This document shows positions 43,230-55,958 of a DNA stretch of 64,000 nucleotides, one piece after another; the first letter of the stretch is position 1; each line of letters opens with the position of its first letter. The stretch spans positions 372,001 through 436,000 of the forward strand of contig JAKJXP020000021.1 in assembly GCA_022225965.2 (NCBI GenBank), in the 5' to 3' direction. The notes under the pieces were generated by a model. That model was not told the origin of the DNA, did no database searches, and was given only the letters and a program-made list of their open reading frames with translations. The translations under genes and the position numbers were made by a program. This DNA comes from Diatrype stigma. Lineage: Eukaryota; Ascomycota; Sordariomycetes; Xylariales; Diatrypaceae.

Positions 43230-44674
43230 ATGACGTGGGCCTTTGCCCTAACCTTCTTGAATGGTGTCGTGTTTGGCTACGAAGAGTCATGGCTCCAACC
43301 CTCGCCATTCAGGGGTTTCAAGAATGCGATATACTACACCAACTGGTTTGTCTGGGTGTTGAAGTCCTGGTTGCCAATGCAGCTGACTAAGATCTAGGGG
43401 CGCCTCGAACTATTCAGTTGAGCAACTCCCATTCTCAGACCTGACCCACGTCCTCTATGCCTTCGCGGATATTGGAGCCAACGGCACGGTGCTATCTTCA
43501 AACACCGCCGTGGACATTGAACAACGATACCCATGGGAGGTGGAAAGAGAGGTGGTGGGCCACAACGCCCACGGCGCGGTGAAGCAGCTGTACCTGCATA
43601 AGAAGCGCAACCGCAATCTCAAGACCCTGATTTCCATCGGCGGTTGGGACTACTCTCCTAAGTTTGCTCCTGTCGCTGCCACAGAGATGGGAAGACAGAC
43701 GTTCGCGAGGTCGGCTGTGAAGCTCGTGACGGACTGGGGGTTCGACGGCATCGACATCGACTGGGAGTTTCCCGCCACGGACGAGGACAGGGCGAACTTC
43801 GTCAAGCTGCTCGAAGCCTGTAGAAAAGCCTTCGACAACTACTCCCGAAGAGAACAATTGAGGTATCGGTTCTTGATCACGGTAGCAAGTCCGGCGACTG
43901 CCCTCAACCTAGAGCATATGGATCTGGCCTTCATGGACGAGTTCGTCGACACCTGGTGCGTACTTACCATCACCAAACCCCCCTTCCTGTCACCTACTCT
44001 ACCCGTAACTTGGAGGTAGGTAACCCATTGGCTAATCGGACACGCACACATGCACCAGGCACCTGATGGCCTACGACTACGCGGGCAACTGGAGCACAAC
44101 CAGCAGCCACCAGGCGAACCTGTTCGCGAACAAGAACCTCACCCAGGTCAGCACGCACGACGCCCTGGAGCGGTACTACCAAGGCAGCGGCAGCGGAAAC
44201 AGCAGCGGAGCGGGGATTGCCGGGCACAAGATCGTGATGGGCCTGCCGCTGTACGGGCGCGCGTTCGAGGGCACGGCGGGGCTCGGGCAGGGCTTCTCCG
44301 GGGTCGGGGCCGGCGGCGCGGGGCCGGGAGTGTGGTACTACCGGGACCTGCCGCGGGCGGGGGCGCGCGAGGCGTACGACGAGGTGGCGCAGGCGGCGTA
44401 CAGCTACGACAGCGCCGCGCGCGAGCTGGTGTCGTACGACAACGCGCGCAGCGCGGCGGCTAAGGCGCGGTACGTCGCGGGGCGCCGGCTCGGCGGGGCC
44501 TTCTTCTGGGAGGCGCGGGGCGACAAGACGAAGAGGAGCGGCGGCGGCGGCGGCGAGAGCCTGGTCGCGACCGTGTCGCGCGAGCTGGGCTGGCTGGACG
44601 AGACGCCGAATAACCTCCGCTACCCGACGAGCCGGTACGATAACATTCGCTTTGGATTGCCTTGGGAGTCGTGA
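43230..44674 (+). CDS. GH18 chitinase (class V type)
   Basis: Endo- or exochitinase of family 18, cleaving beta-1,4-GlcNAc polymers. Three exons (43230-43345, 43398-43955, 44059-44674) join in frame to 429 aa. The start MTWAFALTFLNGVVFG could be a weak signal peptide, so it may be secreted or periplasmic. The first join restores YYTNW then GASNYSVEQLPFSDLTHVL, the first strand of the barrel. The SxGG motif is LISIGGWDYSP. The catalytic motif FDGIDIDWEFP places D155, D158, D160 and the acid Glu162. The third exon opens with HLMAYDYAGNW and carries MGLPLYGRAF, then GGAFFWEARGD. No chitin-binding domain is present. Exon 3 is very GC-rich with Gly/Ala runs unlike the 5' part. Upstream lies a gypsy LTR that may influence expression. 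Confidence 0.92.
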
Positions 44675-46966
44675 GGGGGCTTCTGGGAGGTGAAGATGGG
44701 ATTGGGGAAAATATGGGGGGAAAGGGGCAAGGGGGTGGGGGTCGGGGGGCAGTATTGAAGCTGCCGTCTACGTCCAATTGATATGACCATCCAAGTTCTG
44801 ATTGCCTGAAAATGTGAGGCTTTCTGTAGCATCAACTGTCAGAATCAGATTCATGAATGTCATACACCCTCGCCAGAATCCGCTAGATCTGTCTTGAGAG
44901 GGTAGCAGGATGATACAACCCTCTCTTACGGCCAATACCCAACGATGATGTCAAGGCCGCCAGGCAATATAACGCGAAGCTCCCATGCCTAAGTAATTAT
45001 GTCATCTGAAGGCTTGGATATCCTCGGGCTTCTCGCTCGCGCGCCGTCGGACAGTGATAATCACCGAGCCTATAAGAATCCGGGGACCCAGATGATCCTT
45101 TGTTGTCCTGCCTGGTTACCCCGCACAGCCCGCAATAGTTGCTGCGGCACTGCGGCCAGGCATACGGATACGTTCGGCGGCGACCCGGCAGGGCACGGCA
45201 GGGCACTTAAACCTGGACACCGGGGGTCGGCAAGTAAGATAATTGGCATGAATGGCACAGACATCCGTACATCGTGTTCGTACGTGAGACAAGTACAATA
45301 TGACAAGCTGCACGTGTCTTGCACAGGCTGCCGGTGCTATGCAATATCCTTGCGCCCTGAAGACCGTTCGGGACAATTGCGTGTTGAGGGATGGAATGCA
45401 AGGTTATTATTTACACTAGGCAGTTAGGTATGGCAATATCATGAGCTCAATATTACTTATACGGGTTCCGAGAGCGGGGTGGCTGGGTGATGGTGCATTT
45501 CCATACATACACAGAATGCCTGCCTAGAGCCTAGACTGGTTGTTTATACTTAAGCTTATCTGACGATGCGAGCGAGGAGGTTGCAGCATACAGTAATTAG
45601 CGGCGGCCGCTTTCTGGGCTGTGTTTCAAATGCAGGTAGGTACTTCGTAAAGGTACCTACAAACGAAACATTGGGCGTCGTAATCCCGAAGTTACAGGAC
45701 TAGGTGCTTACCTATCGTAGTCGTAGATATCGGTGAACACTTGGAACTTACCGTAGCAGCGAAGGAAGGGAGCCGGGGAGGTAGGCAGGGATTGAAACGT
45801 GCTGAACTGCAACGGTCCTCCACACAGTTTAGCCACGATGATCTCTGCTCCACCATGCTGTACCTAGTTACTGGTCAATATCACAGTGAGTATCCATCCA
45901 GTCACGACTCAGCAACCAGTTTCCCGATGACTCAACTACCTACCTGCGGAAAGAGCAGGGAGTCCCGAAAGCTTGTCACTGCTTGCTTGCTAATGCTTGT
46001 CTACGAAGTATAACTCGAGCTCTCTGCAACTTCCACATAGTAGCTCCCGACTCACGCCAGCCTCTCCCAGTCTACTTGTAATAGAAGGGCGTGAAGGGGC
46101 CCACAGGTAGTTGCGTATGGTGTGTGCGTGCCAGCCCGACCGTCCTCGCTTCGATGCGACGCAACCTGGACGTAGACTGTCGTCCCCAGCTGCCCAGGCA
46201 CCGTGCGTCGGGTCGGGTGTGACAGCGAGGCACGGGGCGATAGAAGCCGCGAACGTCGCGAGCGATAGGCAATGCTGGGGTGGTGGTGTTAACTTGCTCC
46301 TATCTCCGTATGATTCCCGCTTTAACTAGCCTAAAAGCCACAGGTCGACCCTCAAACCCCGTCCATCTGCTTTGGCCGACGCAATGGATCAAGGCAGGGA
46401 GAGGGAGGGGCAGGGGTCATTATCCCCCTCTCGACTGGACCCCAGCTGATCCCGGGTAGTCAGATTGACCACTAACTAATAATTGTACGTGCTTTGCTTT
46501 GCTTCTCTCGAACCGGAGATCAAAAGTCTACCCGTCTGCGTCTGGCTTCAAACCCCCGTCGTCCAAAACGAGGTTGGGGTCTAACTAGCTAATAACTATC
46601 ACTGACACCATGTAATGTCGGCCGCCCAGTCTCGTTTGGCATTAATCATCAATCATGTTTTCTCCTCTTCATCCCACCCATATTTAGCCAAGCTCGAGCC
46701 TGGGTAGGTAGCAATCGTTTATAGTTAACCCTCCAGCCAGCAAGCCGGACAGTTGCAGGTGTTAGCGGTGCTCTGCTATTCTGCTTCTGCCAGGTTCGTG
46801 CAGACTCGTTGCTACCCTGCCAGTAGCTGCGACCCGGGGCTTTGGCGCGCCTATTGTATTCTCCTCTTTTATAGTCATTTTGCCTCTTAGCTAGGCACAG
46901 GAAAGACGCTTTCCAAAGGACCGGGCCGGAGCTTTACCTGCCACCCAAGGTCCCACTCCCAGGGAA
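44675..46966. other. 2.3-kb gene-poor region upstream of MFS transporter
   Basis: No ORF with recognisable domains; overlapping short ORFs on both strands between 44997 and 46330 look random. The last 500 bp have runs of AGCTAGGT-type words and a CT-rich stretch, a plausible leader and promoter of the transporter. Confidence 0.5.
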
Positions 46967-49102
46967 ATGGCGGATATTGAGAAGGAGGGCGGCCTTGGCG
47001 ATGCCGGCCGCTCCTCGTTAACGGGCCTGTCGTCGGTATCCAGCGATGAGAACAAGGAAGAGACGCAGACCGAGATGCAGCCCGAGAGACCTGCTAGGCT
47101 AGCAGCCATCCGGGGCCAGAGCAAGCAGGGCCAGAGCCAGCGCAGCCGGAGCCAGAGCCGCCGGAGCCGGCGCAGCGACCGCTCCCCGGCCGCGGCCTCC
47201 GACAACAGCGACCCGCTCTCGGCGCTGGAGCTGGCGCTGTCGCACGGCAGCCAGGGGTTCCAGGAGGCGACGCGGATCCGCACGGCGACCAGCTTCGGCA
47301 GCAGCGCGTCGCGCCCCGCCGACTACGAGGTCGTCTTCGAGGACGACGACCCGGAGAACCCCCGGAACTGGTCCCTGCTCTACCGGAGCTGGATGATCTT
47401 CGCCATCAGCTACACCACCTGGGTCGTCGTCTTCTACAGCACCAGCTACACCGCCTCCGTGCCCGGCCTGATGGAGGCCTTCGACGTCACGAGCGAGCCC
47501 GTCGCCACCCTCGGCGTCACCACGTACCTGCTCGGCCTCGCGACGGGCAGCTTGCTTGTCGCGCCCGCGAGCGAGCTGTGGGGCCGCAAGCCTGTCTATA
47601 TCGTCTGCATGACCTGCTTCACCCTCCTCGTCATCCCGTGCTGTCTCGCTACGTCGCTTACGGAAATGATCATTGTCCGCTACTTTGGGTAAGTCTTCGG
47701 CCCTTGCCTGGATTTGGGTTTAGACAGAGCATCTTGGTTCGCTAACCAATGTCCCTCAGGGCTACGTTTGGTGCGGTCATGGTTTCCAACAGCGCGGGAT
47801 CCGTCGTCGATGTCTCGACCGAGGAGTACCGTGCTTTGACCATGTCGCTGTGGTCCATCGCGCCTATGAACGGCCCCGTGACCGGACCCGTCATCGGCGG
47901 GTTCGTCTACCAGTATCTCGGCTGGCGCTGGAACAACTGGCTCGTCTTGATCCTGGCAGGAGCCGCCACGCTTTGTATGCTGACGACCAAGGAGACGTAC
48001 GCGCCGGTGATCTTGCAGCGGAAGGCCGCGCGCATCCGGAAGGAGGAGAATGATGCGCGGTGGTGGAGCCGCTACGATGAGAAGATATCGAAGTCCATTC
48101 TGCTGCGGACTTACCTGCTGCGTCCTTTCCAGCTTGCCTTCAAGGAGCCTATCCTCTGGTTCTTCAATCTCTGGTAAGACATGTTTGAAATGCCTAAATC
48201 GTGTACTTTCTTCGGCATTATGATTACTAACCTCACTCCCAAAGGCTATCACTATTCTACGGTATACTGTATCTCTGTTTCGTCGCATACCCGATTGTGT
48301 TTTCGCAGTACAGGGGCTGGGGTCCCGGTACCTCCGGCCTTTCCTTCGTCGGGATGGGGATCGGAACAATGATGGGCATCTGCGCAGAGCCATTGTGGCG
48401 CAAGTTGATCAATTCGCATCCGAAGGACCCGGAGACTGGCAAGGTGCCACCGGAAGCCACCGCTCGAGTGATGATAATTGGTTCGTTCTTGGTCGCCGGT
48501 GGTCAGTTGGGGTTCAGTTGGACTTGTCTTCCTGTAACCATCCACTGGGCGGCTCCGATCGCATTCGGCATACCCTTTGGTTGTGGCAATGCCCTCAGTT
48601 TTATATACGGCGTAAGTGACTCACTCCAGACTCAGTCGCATACTTCAACCAGTCCTTCTTTAGTTACTAACCCTGGGCCATCTAGATGAACTACCTGGCG
48701 AATGCCTACGGGATATACGCTGCGTCGGCGCTTGCCGGAAACGCTGTAACGCGCAGCTTCTTCGGTGGCACATTACCCCTTGCTGGGCCGTCCATGTACG
48801 CGGCGCTCACGCCACGGTGGGCCGGCACCCTCCTGGGACTGCTCGAGGTGGCTATGATCCCGATCCCGATAGTATTCTACGTATACGGAGCAAGAATCAG
48901 GGCAAAGAGCAAGATCATCCGGGAGTTGCGCGAGGATACGCAGAAGAACGAGCGCAGAGCCGAGAAGACGCGGCAGAGGAAAGCAGCGAGACTCGCTAAT
49001 GAAGCAGCTGGCGGCAGTGACGGTGTCTTGGAGAAGGAAACTGGCGCACCGGCCGCCACTGCTGCTGGTCTCACGGGTGGAAAAGATGAAAGCGCTGTAT
49101 GA
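46967..49102 (+). CDS. DHA1 MFS transporter, polyamine/drug-type (TPO1-like)
   Basis: Plasma-membrane drug:H+ antiporter of the TPO1/FLR1 branch. Four exons, 46967-47688, 47760-48173, 48245-48611 and 48686-49102, give 639 aa. About 125 N-terminal residues are soluble and include an Arg/Ser-rich tract (RSRSQSRRSRRSDRS), a likely target of kinases. Then comes the branch motif DDPENPRNWS just before the first helix, followed by STSYTASVPGLMEAF and motif A, ELWGRKPVY. Motif C-like GPVTGPVIGGFVYQYLGWRW is in exon 2. The central loop is KETYAPVILQRKAARIRKEE. The tail is a charged coiled region (EDTQKNERRAEKTRQRK). The substrate is probably an organic cation or toxicant; no cluster gene suggests a specific one. 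All three introns fall in conserved places with clean frame joins. Confidence 0.9.
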
Positions 49103-49898
49103 TAACTGGCTGGATTGCTTTCAGGCCCTACCTAATATGTCAATAGTTAGACTTGCATAGCGTAGGTAAATATTGGATACAATAACAATACAGCGAGCTC
49201 TTCCTCTAGTCTACAGGATTAATCATTGACCGGTATTCTGACTACTAAATCAAGTCAGGCTGTAGTAGTCTTGCCTCCCATTCGCTTGGATTTGGTGCCC
49301 TGAACTACATATAGAGTTACGTTTGACTCATCTTTGACCCCCTTTTTAGTGTCCATTTTTCCAGTCCATAATCCGCCCTTTCCCTCAGAGAGTACTGGGT
49401 TACACAGAAGACAATAGATTACAAACATGCCTCAGGATCATCAAATCTTTCAAACAAATGCTTCTGGTGTAAATGATACCCATTTCCATGATGTTAATAC
49501 ACGCACTGTCCTGTCGTGGATTCCTGAGCGTTAGGCGCCAATATAAAGATAAAAAGAAAACTGCACGCAATGAGAAGAGCGATAGTTACACCAAGCAACA
49601 GACAATGCCTGGGTGCTATGTGATTGCGTACACTGTCTGCGTGAGCTGCCGGGATATTCCAGCATGGAGAATGGAACAAGGAAATGGACACATAGTTCAA
49701 CAACAAAGAGGTTGAACACAAGAAAACATGTTAACGATGGGATTGTTCTCGCAAATCTTTTGATTTAAGAAGGATAGTGATTCAGACTCGATTCTAGACT
49801 CCATTGCAACATCAAACATCTGAGCAACCAACACAAAACTTTCACAAGTCATCAAGCACGCCAAGTATTAACCATAAGAAACATTGCCGTGGTTGACG
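49103..49898. other. Intergenic region
   Basis: No gene supported; short ORFs at 49473-49721 on both strands have no domains. The last 100 bp have CAAC-rich leader-like DNA before the Ser/Arg-rich ORF. Confidence 0.45.
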
Positions 49899-50693
49899 AT
49901 GAGGAACTTGTTCCGTCTCCCAAAGTCTCGCGAGTCCTCGTCATCTAGGACGAGACACAGAGACTCCGATTCTAGGCCGCGCGCCCAAAGCTTCTCCGAT
50001 CATGGAGAAGAGTCCCAGTCATCCGTAGTCTCCGCTGCGCCTAGCACAATATACCCTGAGGACTCTGCCTCGAACGTTGATGGTCCTTTTTCAAGATCGA
50101 GACGTAGTAGGCATCCCTCGCGGCACGACCATGGTGGTTCATCATCTAGGCACACGTCCCATTCATTGAGGTCGTCGCAGCGCCGTTCTCCTCATCCACG
50201 CCACCGTAATAGCAGCTCTCCGACTCGTGTCCTCCCCGAAGCTAAAATGGACCGTCATAATAGTCAGGTGTCATCATCGTCACATGTCAAGCCGGTCGCT
50301 GCCGCCACCGTCGCCGCCGGTGAGGAAGCCGATGTCCATCCATCCCAACTTCCGATCACCGAGGCTCGTAATCCAGCAGAGGCATGGGAGGACGATGGCA
50401 CCACGGTGGTCCAGTCAGTGCCAGACTACTCGCCAGGCGCACCCGATTCTTCAGGCACGGGTGACGATGGAGTCTCTGCTGCCGTCCCTTATTCCCGCGT
50501 ACTAAGCTTGGAATCGATCTCACCGCCTCGGGGGTTCACTGTTTCCTATGGACCGATCCCGTTAAGACGAAATTATGCAACTCTTGTCGCGGAGGGCACT
50601 TCTCCCGTCCGATATACGCAAATGAGAGACACTGTTACTACGGAGGGGGAAAGCTACGCCCGGGAGCAAGAGACGTATGAGTGGCAGCATTAG
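49899..50693 (+). CDS. Hypothetical Ser/Arg/His-rich protein
   Basis: Single-exon ORF of 264 aa with no domain I can recognise. The first 130 residues are Ser/Arg/His-rich and disordered (SRHPSRHDHGGSSSRHTS, SQRRSPHPRHRNSSSP), a composition common in nuclear or RNA-associated proteins. The middle is acidic (EARNPAEAWEDDGTT) and Ser/Pro-rich. The C-terminus has SRVLSLESISPPRG and YGPIPLRRNYATLVAEGTSP, which look more conserved than the rest. The ATG at 49899 was chosen because the frame upstream lacks another ATG. The length of the open frame and its composition suggest a real gene, but this is uncertain. Confidence 0.5.
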   Translation: MRNLFRLPKSRESSSSRTRHRDSDSRPRAQSFSDHGEESQSSVVSAAPSTIYPEDSASNVDGPFSRSRRSRHPSRHDHGGSSSRHTSHSLRSSQRRSPHPRHRNSSSPTRVLPEAKMDRHNSQVSSSSHVKPVAAATVAAGEEADVHPSQLPITEARNPAEAWEDDGTTVVQSVPDYSPGAPDSSGTGDDGVSAAVPYSRVLSLESISPPRGFTVSYGPIPLRRNYATLVAEGTSPVRYTQMRDTVTTEGESYAREQETYEWQH

Positions 50694-51121
50694 GATAATT
50701 GGAGTGACAGAGATCACCTGGGTAGGTCTTGTCACTTGATGAAGGAATCTCCACCTTAACCTGAGATAATAATACATCGCGAAGATTAATTAGGAGCTGA
50801 ATAGATGAAAGTTTGAGCTCGCTTATTTTCTATAGGATTATTAGATGATCTCGAAATCTTTGTCATTCCACCGGCCGAGGCTTCGAATAAAGCCCGCCAC
50901 AACTGTGATTACACCCACGTCGAGGGGAATGGCACTTGCTGAACCCCTATTACGCCGACTGTGCGAAGCAAGTGGCAAAATAGCGATATGTTATGAAACT
51001 TTGACAACGCTCGCAAAGGGGCCGAAAGATGTTACGCCAAACGGACGTAAGGATATATCCAGCAGTGCAACTCAACTCTAGTCTAGCTTCTGAAAATATT
51101 ACTGACTTTATATATGGACCT
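50694..51121. other. Short intergenic region
   Basis: Convergent gene ends; nothing else recognised. Confidence 0.4.
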
Positions 51122-52941
51122 CTACCACACCCACCGCCATTTCCTCACCAACTCGACCTTATGTCCATCGGGCGTTGTTTCCTCGGTGGCACCTGTTACG
51201 ACAGGACCGGAACCATCCTTGTCCAGCTTCTTGTTGCTGACGAAGTACCAGCACCCGAGTGCGATAGTCATCACGATGACGGCGGCACCCAGAGCCAGGC
51301 ACGCCGTGAACGCGTTTATGTACAAGGGTGCATCTTGGGTCCGGAAGACCTGACTCCCCGCTATGCCACCAGCGTTGGCTCCCATTATGATCATGCTGTT
51401 GAAGTAATTGTCATGTTAGCCCCGGTTCAGACCGGCATCGAGGGTTTCAGCGTGAAGGACGGGGGAAGGGAGAGGAGGGGGGAGACCTACGCCATAGCTA
51501 CGCTACGCTCTTGCGGGTGCTGACAGTTCACCGACAGCCATCCCACGTTCAGGATATGGACGATGGAGTTCATGGCCAAGGAGAAGATCGTGGCGGTGTA
51601 CCTTCTGCCGGAGGACCACGTGGAGCTCTCGCGCAGGCAGGCGAAGGCGATCACGCTCCAGACGCCGGCGACCAGCAGGCCCGGGGTCCGCCTCTGGGTC
51701 CAGTCGCAGAGCCAGCCGAGGATGACGACGACGACGGAGGCCATGAAGTGGCCGACGCTGGCCATGGCGTTCGCCTTGACGGTGCCGTACCCAAGGCTCT
51801 TGATGACGCTGGGGCCGTACGTGTTGATCGCGTTGACGGGGATCGTGCCGGTCAGCGAGATGAGGATGTGCAGCAGGATCCGCGGGTTCTTGACCGTCTG
51901 CCAGATGTCGCGCGCCGAGATGTGCAGCTTGTTCGCGACCTTGGCCGGGTCGTCGAGCAGCACGCGCCGCTTCAGCACATACGACTCCCGCTCGCTGAAG
52001 TACGACCAGCGGCCGAAGCTGATCAGGGGGGTCCCGTTGCCCACGGCGGGCGGGATGAACAGGATGAACAGGATCCCGATCCCGATCGTGATGCATCCTT
52101 CCACTGTACACAGGGGGGGGAGCAGCGTCGTTAGTCGCGGCCGTGCCGTATAGAAGCAATTGGCTTCAGTTCAGTTCCCAGTAAAGCTGACTTACCTATG
52201 AAAAGCCATCTCCACCCGGCTATACCATAGCGGGCTCCCATGCTGAGGATGCCCGCGCCAATGAGCGAGGTGGTGGCCGTGGCGAGCAGGTTGCCGAGGA
52301 AGAAGATGGAGATCCGCAAGTTCGATTCCGACTTCTTATACCACGTGGACATCGTGTAGAGCGCGCCGGGAATGAAGCCAGCCTCGCACAGGCCGAGCAG
52401 TATGCGCGTCGCTAGATAGCTTCCGTAGTTGGTCATGAGGCTCTGCAGAGTCGCCACCAAGCCCCAGGCCAGGATTTGGCCGGCCAGCCACTTCTGGGGG
52501 CCAATCCTCTGCAGCAAGACGTTGGACGGGATTTCCAGCAGCACAATGCCCATCGATAGCAAGGAATTGCCGACATTGATCTGATTCGTCGTAACCCCGA
52601 GGTCTTCCGTGATGGTGCTCGTTAAAGCGTTCGATATGTTCCCTCTATCCAGTTGCAGCGCGAAGAACGCCAAGCCTAGGATTGGGAGCAGGATGAAGTC
52701 CACTCTAGAGGTCGGTCAGCCAAAGAAAGCAGAAATCTACTACATGGTTCAAGTGAGCCACGCTGGAATGAGATGACACCGAGGAGGTCAAATGTGTGTC
52801 TTACTTCCGCTTCACCCCTCGTTCTTCCTCCTCAGTCCAGTCTACCACCGGAGCACTGTCGACGTCGACAGGCACCGTCTCCTCATCCCCATAATGGTCG
52901 CCCTTCACGGTGCTGTCGCTGCTGTCCTCGTGGATTCCCAT
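51122..52941 (-). CDS. ACS-family MFS transporter (anion:cation symporter, Dal5/TNA1-like)
   Basis: Major-facilitator permease of the anion:cation symporter family, whose fungal members take up allantoate, nicotinate, pantothenate or other organic anions. Four minus-strand exons, 52805-52941, 52196-52704, 51491-52103 and 51122-51395, join in frame to 510 aa. The short first exon is acidic (WTEEEERGVKRK) and runs straight into VDFILLPILGLAFFALQLDRGNI, the family hallmark. Then come RIGPQKWLAGQILAWG, EAGFIPGALYTMSTWYKKSE and WRWLFIVEGCITI across the second splice. Exon 4 starts MIIMGANAGGIAGSQVFRTQDAP, another conserved stretch. The gene ends with a charged tail. It lies head-to-tail with the DUF1479 gene on the same strand (1.36 kb between them), so co-regulation is possible. 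The substrate is unknown. Confidence 0.9.
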
Positions 52942-54302
52942 GATTGCTATCGGGCATCAAGATCGTGGGCGAGCGGTTCGGGAGAGGTGCATGAACTACG
53001 GTGAGTTTCTTATGAAGCCGCAGAGGCGTATAAGTTAAGTACTCTGAGAGAGACCGAGTGTCAGTGTTCTCGGGGCCGAACCAATAACACGGCGGTAAGG
53101 CCGAGTACCGGGCGTTGTCAGTGATATGAGCACAGAATGACAAGCCACGAGCCCACTTCCCGCGCAAAAAGTCTTGTCCAGAGCTCCGAATGGTGAATGG
53201 CGTGCCTGACGTGCTACGAGGGAAACTTGCGTGATGGTTTTATTATTGCAATTGGGTGTCTCAACCATGCACAAGCGTTTCGGAAGGGTAAACAATCCAT
53301 TCGACGCCATACGCGTAGTGCGGCGGGGTGGCTGCGGTGGTGCACGATCACGCAATTGCAGGCACCATGGTGCAATTTGGAGGATTCGTAAGACAAGCTT
53401 GTTGGCTTGACAGGCATCTAGGCTTATCGGAAAAGACAACGATTGAGCTGGAGATCATTGTCGCTTTTGGACGGCAACTTTTCGCTATCTGCCATTCGAG
53501 TTACTATTTAAAGCAAGGATCCCGTTCCGGCTCTCCTGTCAATGCGTTTAAGACGTTTTATCGAAGGCTGCGCCGCTCATCTGTTGGCGTTTTCGTACAG
53601 TCGAACGCCTCAAAACTTCATCTTTGGGCTTGGCAAGGATTTCAATCCAACGAAGGATTGTCATGAATTGTTGGACGTTCATGATTATTCTCTGAAAATT
53701 AATATTGAAAATCATCTCGTCACCCCGAATATAAAAGGGGGAAAAGAGTATATGCAATTGCTTACTGCATAATCAATAGGGGTAGCTCCCCGATAGATCA
53801 GCAATCTTATAGGTCTCGAGACGGAATGAGTGGATATATCCGTGCTCGTGCTATCCATTCCCAGAGCAGCAGGTCTTATCCCAGCCATAATCTTGAATCA
53901 ATGACTCGCGGGATCGGTTTTGCAATGAGCTAGCCATAAAGGTACTTCATACGAAGACATGCCAATCCAACAGCTGCCAGTAAACATTGTTTCTTCATTA
54001 AGTATCCATTTCCGATGAAATAGGTTAGAATCGTTTACTACGGCTCCTGATTTGGGCTTAGATTCTACTTGCTAAAGTCCTATCCAACAGCCATAAGAAT
54101 TCCACCTAAATTTCAAATGCTCTCCCTTGCATCGTCGTTCTTCGTTTGGTTTTGATATCTCCTTACTTCCTTATCCTCGTGGTCTGACACTCAGACAAAG
54201 CTACGTCGATGAATACTGATCAACCTCGTATGCGCGTGCGGAAGAACCTCGGCGAACAAGTGACGAAGCAGCAGATAAAGGGTATTCATTCATTAGTCTC
54301 GC
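52942..54302. other. Intergenic region between ACS transporter and DUF1479 gene
   Basis: No gene supported. ORFs at 53035-53772 overlap on both strands and lack domains. Should hold the transporter promoter. Confidence 0.5.
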
Positions 54303-55958
54303 TCAAAACCCGAGAATAGAGTTTGCCGACGCAGTGACTCTCTTGGCCCCATCCGTATCCCCATCGGCCGAGACAAGCTTCTCAAAGCCGAAAGCCCGCA
54401 GCCCGGACAGGTCCGCACGAGAGCGGAGGTACGTCTCGTCGGGCCGGTTGACATGCTCACTCTCGCCCTTTCCACCCGGGAAGTCGGGCCCGGGCGTGCC
54501 ATTCAGGAATGCGGCCCGCTGACGCGCTATGTACTTGGCGTTGATCTCCGTCACGGGGCATACCGGGATGTACAGCACGCTGGAATCGGATGTGCCGTGG
54601 TGTACTTGGTCGACGGCATGGATCGCTGATTTATCACGTTAGTCAGGTTCCAGATAAACGCAGTGGCAAAAGGCCGGGGAAAGGGGAGAGGGTATGACCC
54701 TAAGAGATTGGTTCCACTCACTATCGCAGTGCCATGCTACAAAATCACCGGGCTTGATTTCCGGGACGTGTACCATGGTTCTCTCGAGATCCAGGTGCGG
54801 ATGCAGTGCCGCAGACAGCTCCTGGCCATGTCCGGGTGTCGCGCCCTGGAGCTCGCTGGTCATGTTGGGCCCGGCGAATTCCCAGTTGTCGGTGGACAGA
54901 TATTTCTCCCCGGACACCTGGTCAGCCTGCTTGATAGGATGGAAGAACGGGCGCAGGAGTATGTAGGCCGTCGAGAGCTGCAGCAGCGGATTCACCTTGA
55001 GCGTGCCCTCGAACGGCTTCGTGCGACTCATGCTCAGCCACCCCTGGAACATCCGGAACATCGAGCAGGCCCCCAACCCGTTGTAGTTGTCCGTGACGGC
55101 GGAGACCCGCGTACTAGCGTCCCAAGGATCGTACTCCTCCCAGGACCCTGCGAAGACCTTATCGTACACACCGCCGCGGCCGTACCCGTGTAGCTCCCAT
55201 CTCTCAACGCTGCCCCCGTCGACGTGCGGACCGAGCGCGAAATTGGTGTCGCCCGGCTGCCGGATGCGCAGTCGGTCGGCGTATGCCAGGGGCTGTGACA
55301 GTGCAATCTCGCTCTCGGGGTTTGATGCGGTCCACAGGTTCACCAGCGCTGCTTGGGCTTTCAGGAGGTTGGGATGGGCCCTAGCCTTGAGCTGCGGACC
55401 CGACCAGTATAATTCGAATACTTGCGGGCTGTTTTGAGGAAATGCTGATTCATGTTAGGTACCATTAAGGTAAGCAGGAGTCGCCGCGTCTATAATAGTC
55501 ATACCTCTCGTTGAAGGGTTCTGTCTCACATATTCCTCGATCTCATCCTTGTATGCCCTCGCCTCCTTTTCTGGGACCACGTTCCTGATGACAGCGACCC
55601 CTCTCTTCTTGAGCTCAGCGCCGAATTTCACGAGGTCGCTATCCAGATTACTGAAGTCGATGTCAGGAATAATCTTCGGTCCCACTTTAGCGATGGCGTT
55701 GTTCTCAACTCGGAGCCTCTCGAGTAGTCGCTTCCAGCTATCGATCACTCGATCTTCGTGTCCGGCAATCAGTGTCTTTTTGAGATCGAGAAATCGCTGG
55801 GGCAAGGGAGGCCTTTCAGTACCAGAGAGGGACACGAATGAATCAGAAATGTCACCCTCCCTATTTACATTGGTATGAGTTTGACTCTGGGCCGCAGCCA
55901 TCATGACAGGTCTGGTTTGGCGAAGGGCCGGCTGGATAATCTTGGTTGTCCGAAGCAT
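54303..55958 (-). CDS. DUF1479 (YbiU-like) protein, probable 2-oxoglutarate/Fe(II)-type oxygenase fold
   Basis: Three minus-strand exons (55505-55958, 54722-55444, 54303-54625) join in frame to 499 aa. It belongs to the DUF1479/YbiU family, found in bacteria and fungi, with the clavaminate-synthase-like fold; no reaction is established. Conserved parts visible are FGAELKKRGVAVIRNVVPE near the start, then GDTNFALGPHVDGGSVERWE, whose His-x-Asp pair suits an iron site. Later come FVAWHCDTIHAVDQVHHGTS and VLYIPVCPVTE, supplying the distal His. A leader of about 20 residues (MLRTTKIIQPALRQTRP) is basic and Ser/Thr-containing and may target mitochondria; internal ATGs follow at residues 19-20. The neighbouring ACS transporter on the same strand may import its substrate, which is inference. 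Confidence 0.85.

Noticed and set aside
44999..45427. 142-codon plus-strand ORF in the 2.3-kb gene-poor region
   Set aside because: Overlapped by similar-sized ORFs on the other strand; mixed composition without motifs.
51511..52153. Two plus-strand ORFs of about 200 codons opposite the ACS transporter
   Set aside because: They mirror a GC-rich transporter exon with four-exon support on the minus strand.
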